From contig JAURVB010000744.1 in the NCBI GenBank assembly GCA_033002965.1, forward strand, positions 1-64,000: a stretch of DNA of 64,000 nucleotides. Reading direction: 5' to 3'. Numbering within the stretch: the stretch's first letter is position 1; each line of letters opens with the position of its first letter. The notes under the pieces were generated by a model that saw nothing but the letters and a program-made list of their open reading frames with translations, made no database searches and had not been told where the DNA came from. The position numbers and the translations under genes were made by a program. Origin of the DNA: Piper betle (Eukaryota > Streptophyta > Magnoliopsida > Piperales > Piperaceae). Below, piece by piece: positions 12,676 to 24,851 of the stretch.

Positions 12676-13075
12676 CACCTTCATCTTAATCTAATCGTCC
12701 TAATTATAGAACATGGGTCAGCTTACTTGTAAATAAATTTGCAAAGTTGAAAGGAATATCTAGCTATATTCTTCACCTTCATCTTAATCTAATCGTCCTA
12801 ATTATAGAACATGGGTGGGTCAGTTTACTTGTAAATAAATTTGCAAAGTAGAAAGGAATATCTAGCTATATTCTTCACCTTCATCTTAATCTAATCGTCC
12901 TAGTTATAGAACATGGGTCAGTTTACTTGTAAATAAATTTGCAAAGTTGAAAGGAATATCTAGCTATATTCTTCACCTTCATCTTAATCTAATCGTCCTA
13001 ACTGTAGAACATGGGTCACTTTACTTATAAATAAATTTGCAAAGTGGAAAGGTATGTCTAGCTATATTCTTCATC
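12676..13075. repeat. Tandem array, four copies of a ~98-102-bp unit
   Basis: Copies start near 12676, 12774, 12876 and 12974 with CACCTTCATCTTAATCTAAT. Each continues through GAACATGGGTCA, ACTTGTAAATAAATTTGCAAAGT and GAAAGGAATATCTAGCTATATTC. Copies 1-3 differ by a few bases; copy 2 has an extra GGGT. Copy 4 is the most diverged. The array sits about 0.6 kb upstream of the DLK2 start and is followed by a TCA/TCT-rich simple repeat at 13,098-13,135. Confidence 0.9.
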
Positions 13076-13139
13076 TTTGTACTCGCACCTTTTATCCATC
13101 ATCATCATCATCACCTTCGTCTTCTTCGTCCTTCCACTT

Positions 13140-14940
13140 TATTTCATTTACTCATTTTACACTATCGTGACAAAACTTCAAGCTCTTAAAAAAATTCATT
13201 GATTTGGGAGCAGCAAAAGCTTTCAAACACATGATCCTTACTATCGATGGAGGATACACATTAAAAAAAAAAGGAGGATACATGAGGCATATTTGTATAA
13301 AAGACATTACTGTGGACATTGACAAGAGCCACCAGAGAAGGCCAAAGACCGGCTTTTTTGGGAGCAAGTCCTTGGCCCCAGTTTGTGATGTTGACTTCAT
13401 ATTTTATAACCCACCATTTCATGTCACTCCAAAACATACCTTTTTCCCTCCACAAAATCACAGGTCCACCACGTTCTTCTGTATAAAAATATTTCTGCAT
13501 AGCAATGTCTATGAATATATACGTAAAATATTCATTTCATGAAACCAACTTATTGTTAGTTATTTATCTGACCGATTCATCTAGAATGAGCTGCTAAGCA
13601 GCAGGTAACGTTCTCATCTATCTATCTACTAAAGAAAAAATACTTGTTATTCTCATCCACAGTATGCAAAAAAGTAAGCAAACCCATGAAAAGAATTGAT
13701 ATATATATATATATATTAGTCACATTATTGTCATCACAGACAAGAAAAGAGAGCAGCCAAAAGCTGGCATTTTGGACCGCTAATTTGGATCTGCCTAACA
13801 AGTATTGTATGCTTTGTCTGAACTGTTTCATATGAATCCAAGATACTACTTTTTCATCTCTTTAATAATGGTTGAGGGTCCACAAAGTTCTATTGATGTT
13901 ACCTACACTACATGTATAGGTTTCCTGAAGATAAGATAAGCTATTATATATATATATCCAATATTAGTCAAACAAATTCGTGATAAACACCAGTATACTA
14001 CTAGAGAAAAATAATTAATTTCAAAGTCCTAACAAACTCCCTCAATCAGCGGAAAATGGGTTTTGAAAAGGAGGAGAAAGAACTAAAGGGTATTTGTAAT
14101 CTATTCTTATTAATACAATGAAACTTAGTACGTGCGTAGAGATTAAAAATAGAAGAATTAGTCAATTAAAATATAAAAAAGATCTAAAAAATATAATGAA
14201 AATGCTTACCACATAAGAACGGAAGTTTGAATTTCGATAACCACAATTTTTTAAAAAATAAAAATAAAAATACTTTTTATAGACAGTCACACGTTAGAAT
14301 CTCGTTGACCCCAACTTCTTAAAATAAAAATATTTTTCATAGTAAAAGGCTTCCGGTTCAAACCCGGCTAACTTTATTTCTAACTTTCTATTAATAAAAG
14401 TCTCTTTAATTATATTAAAAAATATAATAAAGAAATAAAATAATTATAATTTTTCTTTTTATTTAAATAGGATAATATTTTTAAATTTAATAATATTTTA
14501 TATCTATGATATTAAATTATTACAATTTATCTCATTATTTAAGAATAATTATATATAAATTTAAATTATTCTGGTAGAGGTCGTGCATGGCACAATATTT
14601 TGGCTAGTATATGTAATGGGTAGAAATATTTAGAACATATACAAGAACAAATAGTTACTGTTTGTGGGTTTATATTTCATTTGTATATATCTTCCAATTT
14701 AGCATAGAAAAGTGAAGTTCAGATTCTTGCATTAAATCTATCGGTGTTTCCACATCGCCAATAATATTTGGAGTAATCAATGAAATTTCAATCTCGATGA
14801 TGCGGGTTTAATCAACAATAATTGAAGAATTTTAATTCGTATTACCTCCATTAACATCACCGAGTGCAACATGAAACAAATTTTAGTTAATTGGAAGAAG
14901 ACCTTATAAAGAAAAATACATACAAAGCCTTTAAAGATCC
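13140..14940. other. Intergenic, no supportable gene
   Basis: AT-rich DNA with only short chance reading frames. A GTGCATGGCAC...GGCTAGTAT motif at about 14,584-14,610 looks like the terminus of an unclassified repeat. A CTTCCGGTTCAAACCCGGCTAA stretch near 14,350 resembles a tRNA B-box, but no cloverleaf could be folded around it by eye. Confidence 0.5.
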
Positions 14941-16504
14941 TTTTGTACGTGAAGTAATTTTATAGAATATGAATTATCAGTCGTTAGCGACCAGCCGTTT
15001 GCGACCCAAAATCCGGTCACAAATTAGCAATCACATTGCATCCGAATTGCATTTGCGTTGAAACGGGGAGTTTTTACGACCACATTGCGACTCTAAAGAT
15101 GGTTGCGGGATATATCAATGGTTTAGTAACTATTTAGGGACCAATATAACAACCATAACTTTGTAACCACACCTTGTGATCCCTACTTATGGTCGCAAAT
15201 TTGTAAATGCAATTGCGACAGCTGTTTAAGGTCACTAAGTTGCATTTCGAAACCAGATAACTTGGAAATGAATTTACAACCGTAGTTGAAGTTGCAAATC
15301 GATCACAAATGTTTACGACAAATATTGTGGCAGGATTAGTCTTCGCAAATCCAATTGGAAGATGTCAATTACGCGGGGGCACCTAAACCCTACCTCGCCG
15401 CCAGCCGTCGCCGCTCATAGCCGACGTCCATAGTCGCCAAAGGCCACCCACTACACTTTTTAGGTATATTATTTTACTTTTTAAAGTTTATATTTTTTTG
15501 GGTAAAATTGTCAATTAAGATTGAAATAATTGATTTTATTGCTTGTTGATTGTTGTTGAATGTTTAATGTTAAAGGTTTATGACAAAATTTTAAAAGTAG
15601 TGTATATTTGAGTTGATTTTATATTTATTTTGAGTATGGAAAAATTAGGGTTTATTTGTGTTTATTTTAGATTTATTTGAAATTATTTATTGTTTATAAC
15701 AATAAGGTTTATTTTATAGTAATGATTATGATAGTATTATTAATAAAATTTAGGTTTATTTTATTTTTATGTTAGATTATTTATTGTTTATGAAATTACG
15801 GTTTATTTTATAGTAATGATCATGATAGTATTATTTATAACATTAGGGTTTATTTAGGTTTTATTTATTTATTTTACATCATTTACTGTTTATAAAATCA
15901 GGGTTTATTTTAAAGTAATGATTATGATAGTATTATTAACATAATTGTGTTTTATTTGTTAAAATTTATGATTAAAATTAGTAATTAAATTTAATGGTTA
16001 ATTTTGGATGATTGATAATATATGTATAAAATAATAATTGAATTAATACGATAACACACTATTTAAACATGACATTTGAATTTTATAACTATTACATTAC
16101 AATTTAATTTATTATCTAACACATTTATTTTAATTAGTGTTTTTCTATAGTTGATTACTTTGGACTATAATCAAACACTATAATTGCATAAGACCAAGTA
16201 CATAACTTAGCGTTTTTCTTGCCTCGATTAGTTTCAAGTTAAGTTGAGCACTATGATTTCATAAGTAACTTTTAATTTGCCATAGTTTTATTTCACAATC
16301 ATGTACAACAATAATTTTCAAGTATTAAAGGCATTTTATGTAGCTTTGTAACTATAGATATGATTTGTGATCATTAGCCAGTTCGAGAGAGTAGGTAATG
16401 TGGATCTGGATCCCGTAGCATGAGTCTCGTGGATGAGCTGATTGCATCGCCACTGGATGAGCATGTCCCCTACACCCCATTTGGTGATGATGTGGAAGAC
16501 GTGT

Positions 16505-16786
16505 TGTAACACCCCAAATCCGGTTCACGCCTGTGACCGAACCGGCGTGTTACAGGCCCCGGTTAGGTCGACTAACTCGAACCTAACTCGTGCGGATCTA
16601 ATCTCGACGTCTTAAGATGTAGATACGACTTGTCATGCATGGATAAATGCGTAAAACCTTAACATGATACTACATGGATGACGTGCAACCTAAATTTCAC
16701 ATCATTACAATTACGATAAAAATTCTGAAATAAAACAGACAGGGTCTCCCTAAAAGTGCAATTATGGGCCCACCCTGTCAAAATAT

Positions 16787-16817
<31 letters not shown>

Positions 16818-19800
16818 CCATGATTTCATTCACACAAAATCTAACATATTATGAATTCATTCTGAAGCTGGGGTTTCAACCCACCACGCTCCGCTGCACA
16901 TCTCTGATCATGTTCACATTCTATCATGTCTCATACATTTAAACATGTCATTCACAATATAATAACATAACAATACAATATTAAACATTCAGAAATCTAA
17001 CATGTGTGTGTGTACAAGACCTCATTGCTCCTCCGTCCAAGCTGGCTCCTCCAACTCGTGATTATTACCTACATATAGTATAAAAACACGTTAGTAACAA
17101 GTGTTACTGGTCCGGAAAATAAAATAACTATAACAAGCTGGCTATGAGAGCAAACTCTCATATGAAAGAAAACATCATATACTCCACGTGAACATTCTGA
17201 AGGGCACTACTGAGGAGCCACTGGCTGCAGACTCGGTAGCATCCCGAACTTACTGATCTGCTGCTGGTACTGTGCCGCTCTCGGCACTTCTTTTTCAGTA
17301 CTTCTCGTGAAACTTTATCCTAAGCCCTCTCCGTACCTCCATATTTCTCCTGGCCTTGAGCACGAAGGCCGAGTACTCTCAGGCAGTCGCCTTTAGTAAC
17401 CTTTGAACCACAAGTCTGGACATGCGCTGTACTAAACAGTACCCGTAAACCTCCACGTTCTCCGGGTGTGAGGAACTCAAACGCGGAGTTGTCAGGATCC
17501 CTCGGGAATGGAACAGTCCGCTGGCACTAATCCAGAGCCCGCTTTGACTGTCACGGCATCCTCTGCATGGTACGTGCAGTCGATTTCTCCATCTCTCGTC
17601 TCACTGAAAATGCGAAAACTACATATATATAGGGCTGGGTAGGGATTTATATAATAGGCCCGAAGGCAACTTGTGGTGGATCTTGTTTTCGAAATCATCC
17701 TCGAGGGATCTCATCCTTGAGGGGTTATTAATCCGGAAAGCTATTCGGTTAAATGGCCCGAGTTAAGTGGGATCCGATAAAGCGCCACTTAACTCGTCCT
17801 GTAGGCATTAAAACAAACATACAATAGAAAAGAGTAAAACAAACGAGTCCTAAACGGACCTGGTAGAAGTTCCAAGCGTGTCATCGCGCCTAGGCGGCGA
17901 GCTCCTACTCCGTACCTACACATCAAAACTAAATACTAACGCCCGCTAACTAAATGATGCATCAAACTCAATAACATCACAATCACAATGCAAGCATCCA
18001 TCAACATAACAATCAGAAAATCATAAAAATTAATTAATCCTAGCTCATCCTATTCATACTAATTTTATTACGTGTCTGTAACTTATGTCGTGGTCACTTA
18101 TCATGCTCTGACCTGATCTACTTCATTAGATCACTTACATTCAAGCCCTATTCATCAAGTCATGTCTCTTATCACTTCATTTGTAATTAAGCATTAATCA
18201 CATCAATAATTAGTCCTAGCATGCTGTGCTAACAATAATCAATTTTAAATAAATCAATCGGAGGTAATTATACCTCACGTTGTCGATAATCGACGACGGT
18301 TAGGGTTCCGTCGCGTGTCTCGGAACTCAAATTCGGCGCTCATCGGCGTCCGAAGCTCGATCAGGCTCGACTGGGTGAGCCCCGCGGAAGATCCGGTGAA
18401 TTCCAGAAATTCCGGTTTTCCGGCGGGTTCTGGCGGTTTTCCGGCAGTCTTCCGGCGGTTTTCCGGCGAGAGTTGCCGGAGGTGATTCTTGGTCGGATAG
18501 TGGTCGTGTTGGGTACCATTGGAACCGGCTCGGCGAGCCCGACTCATCTACGAGGTCGACGCGGCCAACGGAGGTGGCGGCTCACCGGAAAATACATAAA
18601 CAGTGGTGGCGGCGGTGGGTGACTCGATCCGGCCAGGATGGGCGGCGCCGGCCTCCGTTCCGGTCGGGGACGGTCGTGGGTTGGTCGAAGACGTTGAGAT
18701 GACCACTCGATCGCGGCGGCGATGGTCGCCGGCGGCGGAATCGGCAACGCGACCAAAACCAACCACAGCGCTAGGCGCGGTGATTCCGGCGTCACGGTGG
18801 CTTGGCAGCGGCCGGGACTGGTCGGGGCGGCATAGTGACGCCGTGGCGGAGCTAGGGGCGACGATCGGCGGCCGGGCAGGCATCCACGGCAGCGGCGGCG
18901 GCATGCACAGTGGCGGCGCGCGACAAGGGTTTGGGGAAGAAGAAAGGAAAGGTCGGGGGTGTGTGTGGTGGCAAACTCGTAAATATTACTTGACTCGTCT
19001 CCGACTCGAGTCAAAATAATATTTAAGTCATAAAAAAATTCTAAAAAAATTTGGGAAAAATCCCACAAAATCAAACAACACCAAAAAAAATCATAATGAT
19101 ATGCTCTAGAACTATCAACCCACCTAAATGCCCGTAACGCGTCTTAACGCGGTAAACGACCTAAAACTAATTCTACGATCCATTATATATCATAATAAAA
19201 AAAATGAACTGCATACTCTCATATATTCTGATAACTCATTCTTTTCTGCTGTGTTCATGACGTTATCATCATATACTTGGGTACACATGACCCTCATGGC
19301 TCATACACGAGACCGGCGTCGGCTCAGTACACGTGTTCTGAAACTGACTCGACTCGAAAATAACGGTCGAACCGACCGGTTCTGAATATAAAACCCTGAT
19401 TCGAATCGTGGGTTTTACATTATTAATTCAGAAATCTGTTCGGCTAGATGGCCCGAGTTAAGTAGGATCCAATAAAACGCCACTTTACCTGTCCTGCAAA
19501 TGATAAGATAAGCATACAATAGAATGACGTAAAATAGAGTCGAGTCCTAAACGGACCTGGTAGAAGCTCCAAGCATATCATCGCGCCTAGGCGGCGAGCT
19601 CTTACTCCGTACCTACACATCAAAACTAAATACTAACGCCCGCTAACTAAATGATGCATTAAACTCAATAAACATCAATCAACAATCAAATAATTGTAAG
19701 TATGAAAAATAATTCTAACTAATCCTATTCATACCAATTTTACTGTGTTTTTACATCACACTAGATTAGCATGCTCATATTTACTTCATCTTATTAGATC

Positions 19801-21136
19801 ACTTATCATGCTGAGACTCGATCTACCTCATTAGATCACTTACTATTCATTCACAATTAATTGCATCGTGCAATCATCACTACACTCATACTCATACATT
19901 TATCATGACAATTATTCAATCTAGCATGTTATACTAACAATCATAATCAATTGTAAATAACTCAATCGGAGGTAATTATACCTCACGTAGTCGGTAATCG
20001 GTAACGGCTAGGGTTCCGTCGCGTGTCTCGGAGCTCAAATTCGGCGCTCATCGGCGTCCAAAGTTCGAACGGGCTCGACTGGGTGAGCCCCGCGGAAAAT
20101 CCGGTGAATTCCGGCGAATTCTAGAAATTCCGGTTTTCCAACGGTTTTCGGCGGTTTTCCAGTAGCTTTAAGCAGTTTTCCGGCGACAGTCGCCGGCGGC
20201 GTCTACTGGCCGGAAAGTGGTCGTGTTGGGTACCCTTGGAACCGGCTCGGCGAGCTCGACTCATCTACGAGGTCGACGCAGCCAACGGAGGTGGCGGCTC
20301 GCCGAAAAATGGTCAAAATAGTGGTGGCAGCGATGGGTGACTCGATCAGGCTGGCCTGGGCGGCGACGGCCTCCGCTCCGGTCAGGAAGGGTCACTGGGT
20401 GGTCGAGGGTGCTGAGGCGACCACCTGATCGTGGCAGCGACCGTCGCCGGCGGCGAAATCGGCGACGTGACCGAAATGTAGCCACGGCGCTAGGTGAGGC
20501 GATTCTGGCGTCACGGCGGCCTGGCAGCGGCTAGGGCTGGTCGGGGCGGCATGGCAACGCCGTGGCGGGGCTAGGAAGCGTCGATCAACCACCAGGCGGC
20601 GTCGACAGCGGCGGCGGCGACGCTGCATGGGGGCAGCGTCGGGGTTTGGGAAGAAGATGTCGGGAGGGGAGAAAATAACTCGGTGGCAATTTCGTAAATA
20701 AGACTTGACTCGTCTCCGAGTCAAGTATAATAACTAAGTCGTATTAAATCCTAAAAAAATTTATAAATATCGGGAAAAATCCCGTAAAATCAAACAAATA
20801 CCAAGCATCATAATGATATGCTCTAGAACTATCAACCCACCCAAAATGCCCGTAACGCGTCCTAACGCGGTAAACGGCGTAAAACTAATTCTACAATCCA
20901 TTATATATCATAATAAAAAAATGAACTGCATACTCTCATATATTCTGATAACTCATTCTTTTCTACTGTGTTCATGACGTTATCATCATATACTTGGGTA
21001 CACATGACCCTCATGGCTCATATACGAGACCGGCGTCGGCTCAGTACACGTGTTCTGAAACTAACTCGACTCGAAAATAATGGTCGAACTGACCAGTTCT
21101 GAATATAAAACCCTGACTCGAATCGTGGGTTTTACA
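16505..21136 (+). mobile_element. Solo LTR-like unit with duplicated 3' part
   Basis: Begins TGTAACACCCCAAATCCGG and ends GTGGGTTTTACA, giving TG...CA ends. Flanks are CGTGT (16500-16504) and CATGT (21137-21141). This is a probable 5-bp target duplication with one CpG-to-CpA change. It holds no gag-pol, primer-binding site or polypurine tract. The long open frames at 18.5-19.1 and 20.3-20.7 kb are GC-rich LTR sequence, not genes. A 3-kb LTR starting TGTAACACCC is typical of long-LTR Ty3/gypsy elements, but the class is an inference. An inverted relative occupies 54673-57720. Confidence 0.7.
17725..21136 (+). repeat. Tandem duplication inside the LTR unit (2 x ~1.7 kb)
   Basis: Copy 1 is 17725-19419 and copy 2 is 19420-21136. 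Both start TTATTAATYC, run through GGCCCGAGTTAAGTRGGATCC, the GC-rich stretch and the CTTGACTCGTCTCCGA block, and end GTGGGTTTTACA. The copies differ by substitutions and indels throughout, so the duplication is not recent. Removing one copy leaves 2.9 kb, close to the 3.05 kb of the intact relative. Confidence 0.85.
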
Positions 21137-21726
21137 CATGTAGATACCTCCGACGAGGCAGGTAGTTCTCGACAACCATGATGACCGAACAGACTGTAGG
21201 CACCGAACACATCCTTATCTTTTGGAGTCTTGTTTCATCCAATTATGAGGAAGTAATATTTTCATAATATTTCTTTAATATTGTGAATTAAATTTTAATT
21301 CAGATCTAGGATGAACATGTCTAATTATATTGTCACTTTTATAAACTTCTTGATCCAAGTATACCTAGATAGATTAGTGTTACAATTAAGGGCAAGTATC
21401 ATGGAGCACATCTGAGATAAATTGACGTACTTCCTAATCTCAGGGATATATAGTGGATAGAGTGAACGGTAAATTACATCAATATTCAATTTTTACTATT
21501 TACACATAAAAAATGTATTGGGTAGTTTATAAAATTGTTTAATTTTGTTTAAGGCGAAGTATATATGGATGCCGGAGAATGAGCCACAGTCACACAACCC
21601 CTAAATTATATAATTGGATGATGAAGCAAGTGAGGGATGCAACACTCACACATTAGGACACAATAGATTGTATGGAGGAAGGTCGGTCTCCTTGGATTCA
21701 GCCTGATATTTTGGAGCGTGTGAGAT

Positions 21727-22190
21727 CCCTTAACTTAGTCCCACATCTAATACCTGTTAGGGTAAGATCTTATTTATAAGTAAAAAGAACTATAGACCTT
21801 TAACTGGGTTAACCATTTTTGAAGAGATTACTTAAGCTAATTATGTTACACTTTGGAACGAGTCATTATAAATGATATCAGAGTAACCTCGTATCGTGCT
21901 ATATGATGGACTAGGCTAGGGATGTTGGCTAGGCTATTGGTCATGGGCCAGGGAAGGACGTGGGTTGGGCTAACAACCGGCCAAGTGTAAGAATTTCGAG
22001 GATAAAATTTCCTAAGGTGAGTGCATTGCGAGATCCCTCAACTTAATCCCATATATAATACCTATTAGGGTAAGATTATATTTATAAGTGAGAATGAACA
22101 ATATATATTCAACTTAGTTAACTACTTTTGAAGAAATGACTTAACTCCATTAATTTATACTTTGCGCTAAGTCGTTATAAAGCATCTCTA
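21727..22190 (+). repeat. Duplicated USE/TATA-like repeat inside the CACTA remnant
   Basis: Two diverged direct copies, about 21,727-21,875 and 22,029-22,175. The common order is AGATCCCTYAACTTARTCCCA, AATACCTRTTAGGGTAAGAT, TTATTTATAAGT, ACTGGGTTAACC-type sequence, then GAAGARATKACTTAA. The TCCCACATCT at 21,739-21,748 followed about 24 bases later by TTTATAAG resembles a plant snRNA-type promoter. The insert separates the two CACTA transposase relics, so it arrived after the transposon. Confidence 0.5.
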
Positions 22191-22765
22191 AATTCTGGGA
22201 GCTACAAGAGAAAAATAAGAAGAATCCAATGTCGGAGAAAGATAGCAAAAAAACTCGAAAACCCATCATATTGGTAGATCTGTTAGTTTAGAGATTCACG
22301 AGAACGTATAGAGTGTACACATGGTACTTGATCCTTCTAGCTAGTCGTTAGCTGTCGACCTTCTTGCATACCAATATGCCCTTGGAGGGCCAAGCAAGGG
22401 TCACTATTATGGATTGGGGGATTTGCATTAACAACAGTGCGCCACCTTCCTCCTGAGTCACGTGGATCACCCAACTTCTTGATGAGAGAGACTAGCGATC
22501 GAGGGAGGAGGCTCAGAGCAAAGATGATTAACTTGTCTAGTCCATTATTGCAAGTTTGGATGCCTGAATGCTCCATTATATGATGACCATATATAAAGAA
22601 CAACATCGTGACCCCTCCTTTTGATTATGACCCTGATATGCTCCTTAGTGATCTTCCCATTGCTCCCTTAATATAGATATAGTTAGGGTTTTTTTATTAA
22701 ATATTTGATTTATATTTCATGTATGACATTGATTATTTTATTGTATTTTAGATTTAACTTCTATT

Positions 22766-22766
22766 C

Positions 22767-22816
<50 letters not shown>
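22766..22816. repeat. (AT)n microsatellite
   Basis: An uninterrupted TATATA run of about 50 bases within the CACTA remnant. Similar shorter runs occur at about 535-556, 1155-1175, 29,360-29,388, 30,823-30,842, 31,742-31,761, 34,176-34,218, 37,219-37,258 (with GATA units) and 48,376-48,402. Confidence 0.95.
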
Positions 22817-22819
<3 letters not shown>

Positions 22820-24851
22820 TCATATCTATTTATTTATAATCTTTTGTTATTAAACATGTAATTTAAAACAAAAACTAACAATTATTATAAAAAATTTCAG
22901 GTTTTTTTGCGACCATTTTACAACCAGTTTGCATCTTCATTGCGACCATATCTGTGACCGGGACCCTATCCCATATAGTTAATGACAAAAAAGAAACCAT
23001 TGTGGAATCAAAGTTGAAACTAAATTTCCGACCATAAATCTAATTACAAATAAATTTTGACCATTTCTTTCAACCAAAATAAGGTTGCTAATTTAGAAAC
23101 CAAACTTAAATAGAGAAGTACAATTGTATTTTTGTGATCAAATTTCTTTTCGGTCACAAATTTTATTAACAACCTTAACTAATGCAACTAGATTATACAG
23201 ATGCAAATCTGGTTGCAAATTGTATAAGCGACCGCATTTATGATTTTCAGCGATCAAATTTTCGATTGCCAAAGGCTGATTTTCTAGTAATGAGAACTAC
23301 AATGATAATATATATTAAGATAGACTGATCTGATTTTAAAGACTACACTCTAATTAAAGATTACACTCTTGATTGAATTAAATGAGAAGATAGATTATAA
23401 TATTTTTTATTATTATTGTAGACGGTGACTTTTGACTTTTGATTCCCGCTTTATTAATATAAGTAGATTACTTCCCCGTATATATTAGACATTGAAGCAT
23501 TTTAATCTAAAAACAAAGTTGGGGGTTACCTTTTTAATGATATATTGAGGAATTAACATGCATGTATCTGAAAATAAGGAACAGGAAAAAATAAAATAAA
23601 ATAAAAACATGACCAACTTGAAGGGAGGAGAAAAGTTTTGCGGCAATATATTTAAATAAGGTAAGATGGCCCTCCTTCAATGTGTGCCAAGTAATTATTG
23701 GTTGGTCACAATGACTTGCACACAAAACCACACTTTGAGCATTAAATGCTATTGTCTAAGATTCAGATGTCTTTATATATTGATAAGACCAGTTCATATG
23801 ACACATTTGTGAACTTATCAGTTAGTATCTAACAATAGTCACTCGCAATAGCCGCCCCAGTATATACCTAGTACATACACACACCTCTCTTCCACTCTCA
23901 TCTTATCAATTTAGCTCTCTTTCTTTTATCCCAACATTTCATCTCATAATAAGGGCACCTAAATTCACTTCATCCAACCAACCAATCCTGCTTAAGCGAA
24001 GAATATCATGCATACATGGACATATTCAGGGTCACTCTAAGAACAAGAATGGAAACACATTCTCCTTACAAAGCGTATCAGCTGGTTTACTTTATTTCGA
24101 TTTGTGTGCCTTCAACTATCAGATAATCTTAGGAATTATACAATAAACTGCCCATGACATGTCACCAAACTTGTCAACACGGAGGAACATCAAGTTCTAA
24201 AGTAAAAAAGCTTGACAATTCATCAAGGTAAAAAATGGGTAGCCAAGGAAGAAAATCAAACTTTCAAAGTAGCACTAAGTTTTCAAGTCAAAATTTAGTA
24301 TCCATACAATCTTCAGGGTACAATGCCCAAACTCTTATGCTCAATACCCAAAAGTTCGATTCTTGAGTTCCTGAACGTAAAATATTGCAGAAGAGCATGG
24401 CAACTGTCATCATAATCTGACTTTGAAACATGTATCACCACAAACTTCAGGTGGCAAGCGTATGACCAGAGTATAGCCAGATGCAAACTCATGGGATCTT
24501 GTTTTTTTTAAATAAAAAATAATTAATGGGAATTCAAGGTTATGAACGTCATGAATCCAGAACATATACCATCAAATGATTTCATGTTCTTCATGAAAAA
24601 TGAAAGTATGAAGGGAAACACAGATTGAGCCTCGTGTAAACTTAAAAAATAAATCTGCCAGCCCTTCCCAAGAATAATGAAAATAACAATCAATAGATGA
24701 AGGAAAGAAGAAGTCTCAGCAGACCTGAATTCTTTCTAGCACTCTGACAAGGGTAACACTTGCACAGGGGGAAGTGGAAAATGAAACTTATTCTGGCAGA
24801 GACCTAGCACCTCAATATAGTTGCACTTATAATTAAGAGAGGATCATTGCA

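Larger units (their letters stand above)
14950..23292. mobile_element. Decayed CACTA (En/Spm-type) transposon split by an LTR insertion
   Basis: The right end, read on the minus strand from 23292, is CATTACTAGAAAATCAGCC, close to the CACTACTAGAAAA terminus usual for CACTA elements. The left end at about 14,950-15,000 has ATCAGTCGTTAGCGACC, matching the inverted right end loosely. Both subterminal zones (14,980-15,380 and 22,900-23,270) are dense in TTGCGACC / GGTCGCAA words. Transposase relics are visible on the plus strand. One is GRSPWIQPDILERV at about 21,687-21,725; another is a KNKKNPMSEKDSKK...HIGRSVSLEIHEN tract at about 22,215-22,302. Both resemble the En/Spm-type domain. A 4.6-kb LTR unit (16505-21136) and a smaller repeat (21727-22190) interrupt it. 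No intact transposase remains. Confidence 0.65.

Noticed and set aside
13204..13542. 112-residue plus-strand frame upstream of DLK2
   Set aside because: An overlapping antisense frame is equally open, composition is unremarkable, and no motif or splice support is seen.
14340..14375. tRNA B-box-like GGTTCAAACCCGGC
   Set aside because: No acceptor stem, A-box or anticodon arm could be found around it.
18544..19074. 176-residue Pro/Arg-rich frame on the minus strand, with overlapping frames on both strands
   Set aside because: It lies in the GC-rich part of the LTR unit, and a diverged copy at 20.3-20.7 kb lacks the same frame. Several strands are open at once because of high GC. No domain is visible.
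16505..21136. Full-length retrotransposon with internal genes
   Set aside because: No gag-pol, integrase or reverse-transcriptase motif was found. The doubled structure is a tandem LTR duplication.
22337..22606. 89-residue minus-strand frame within the CACTA remnant
   Set aside because: No recognisable domain, no splice context, and it overlaps transposon sequence.
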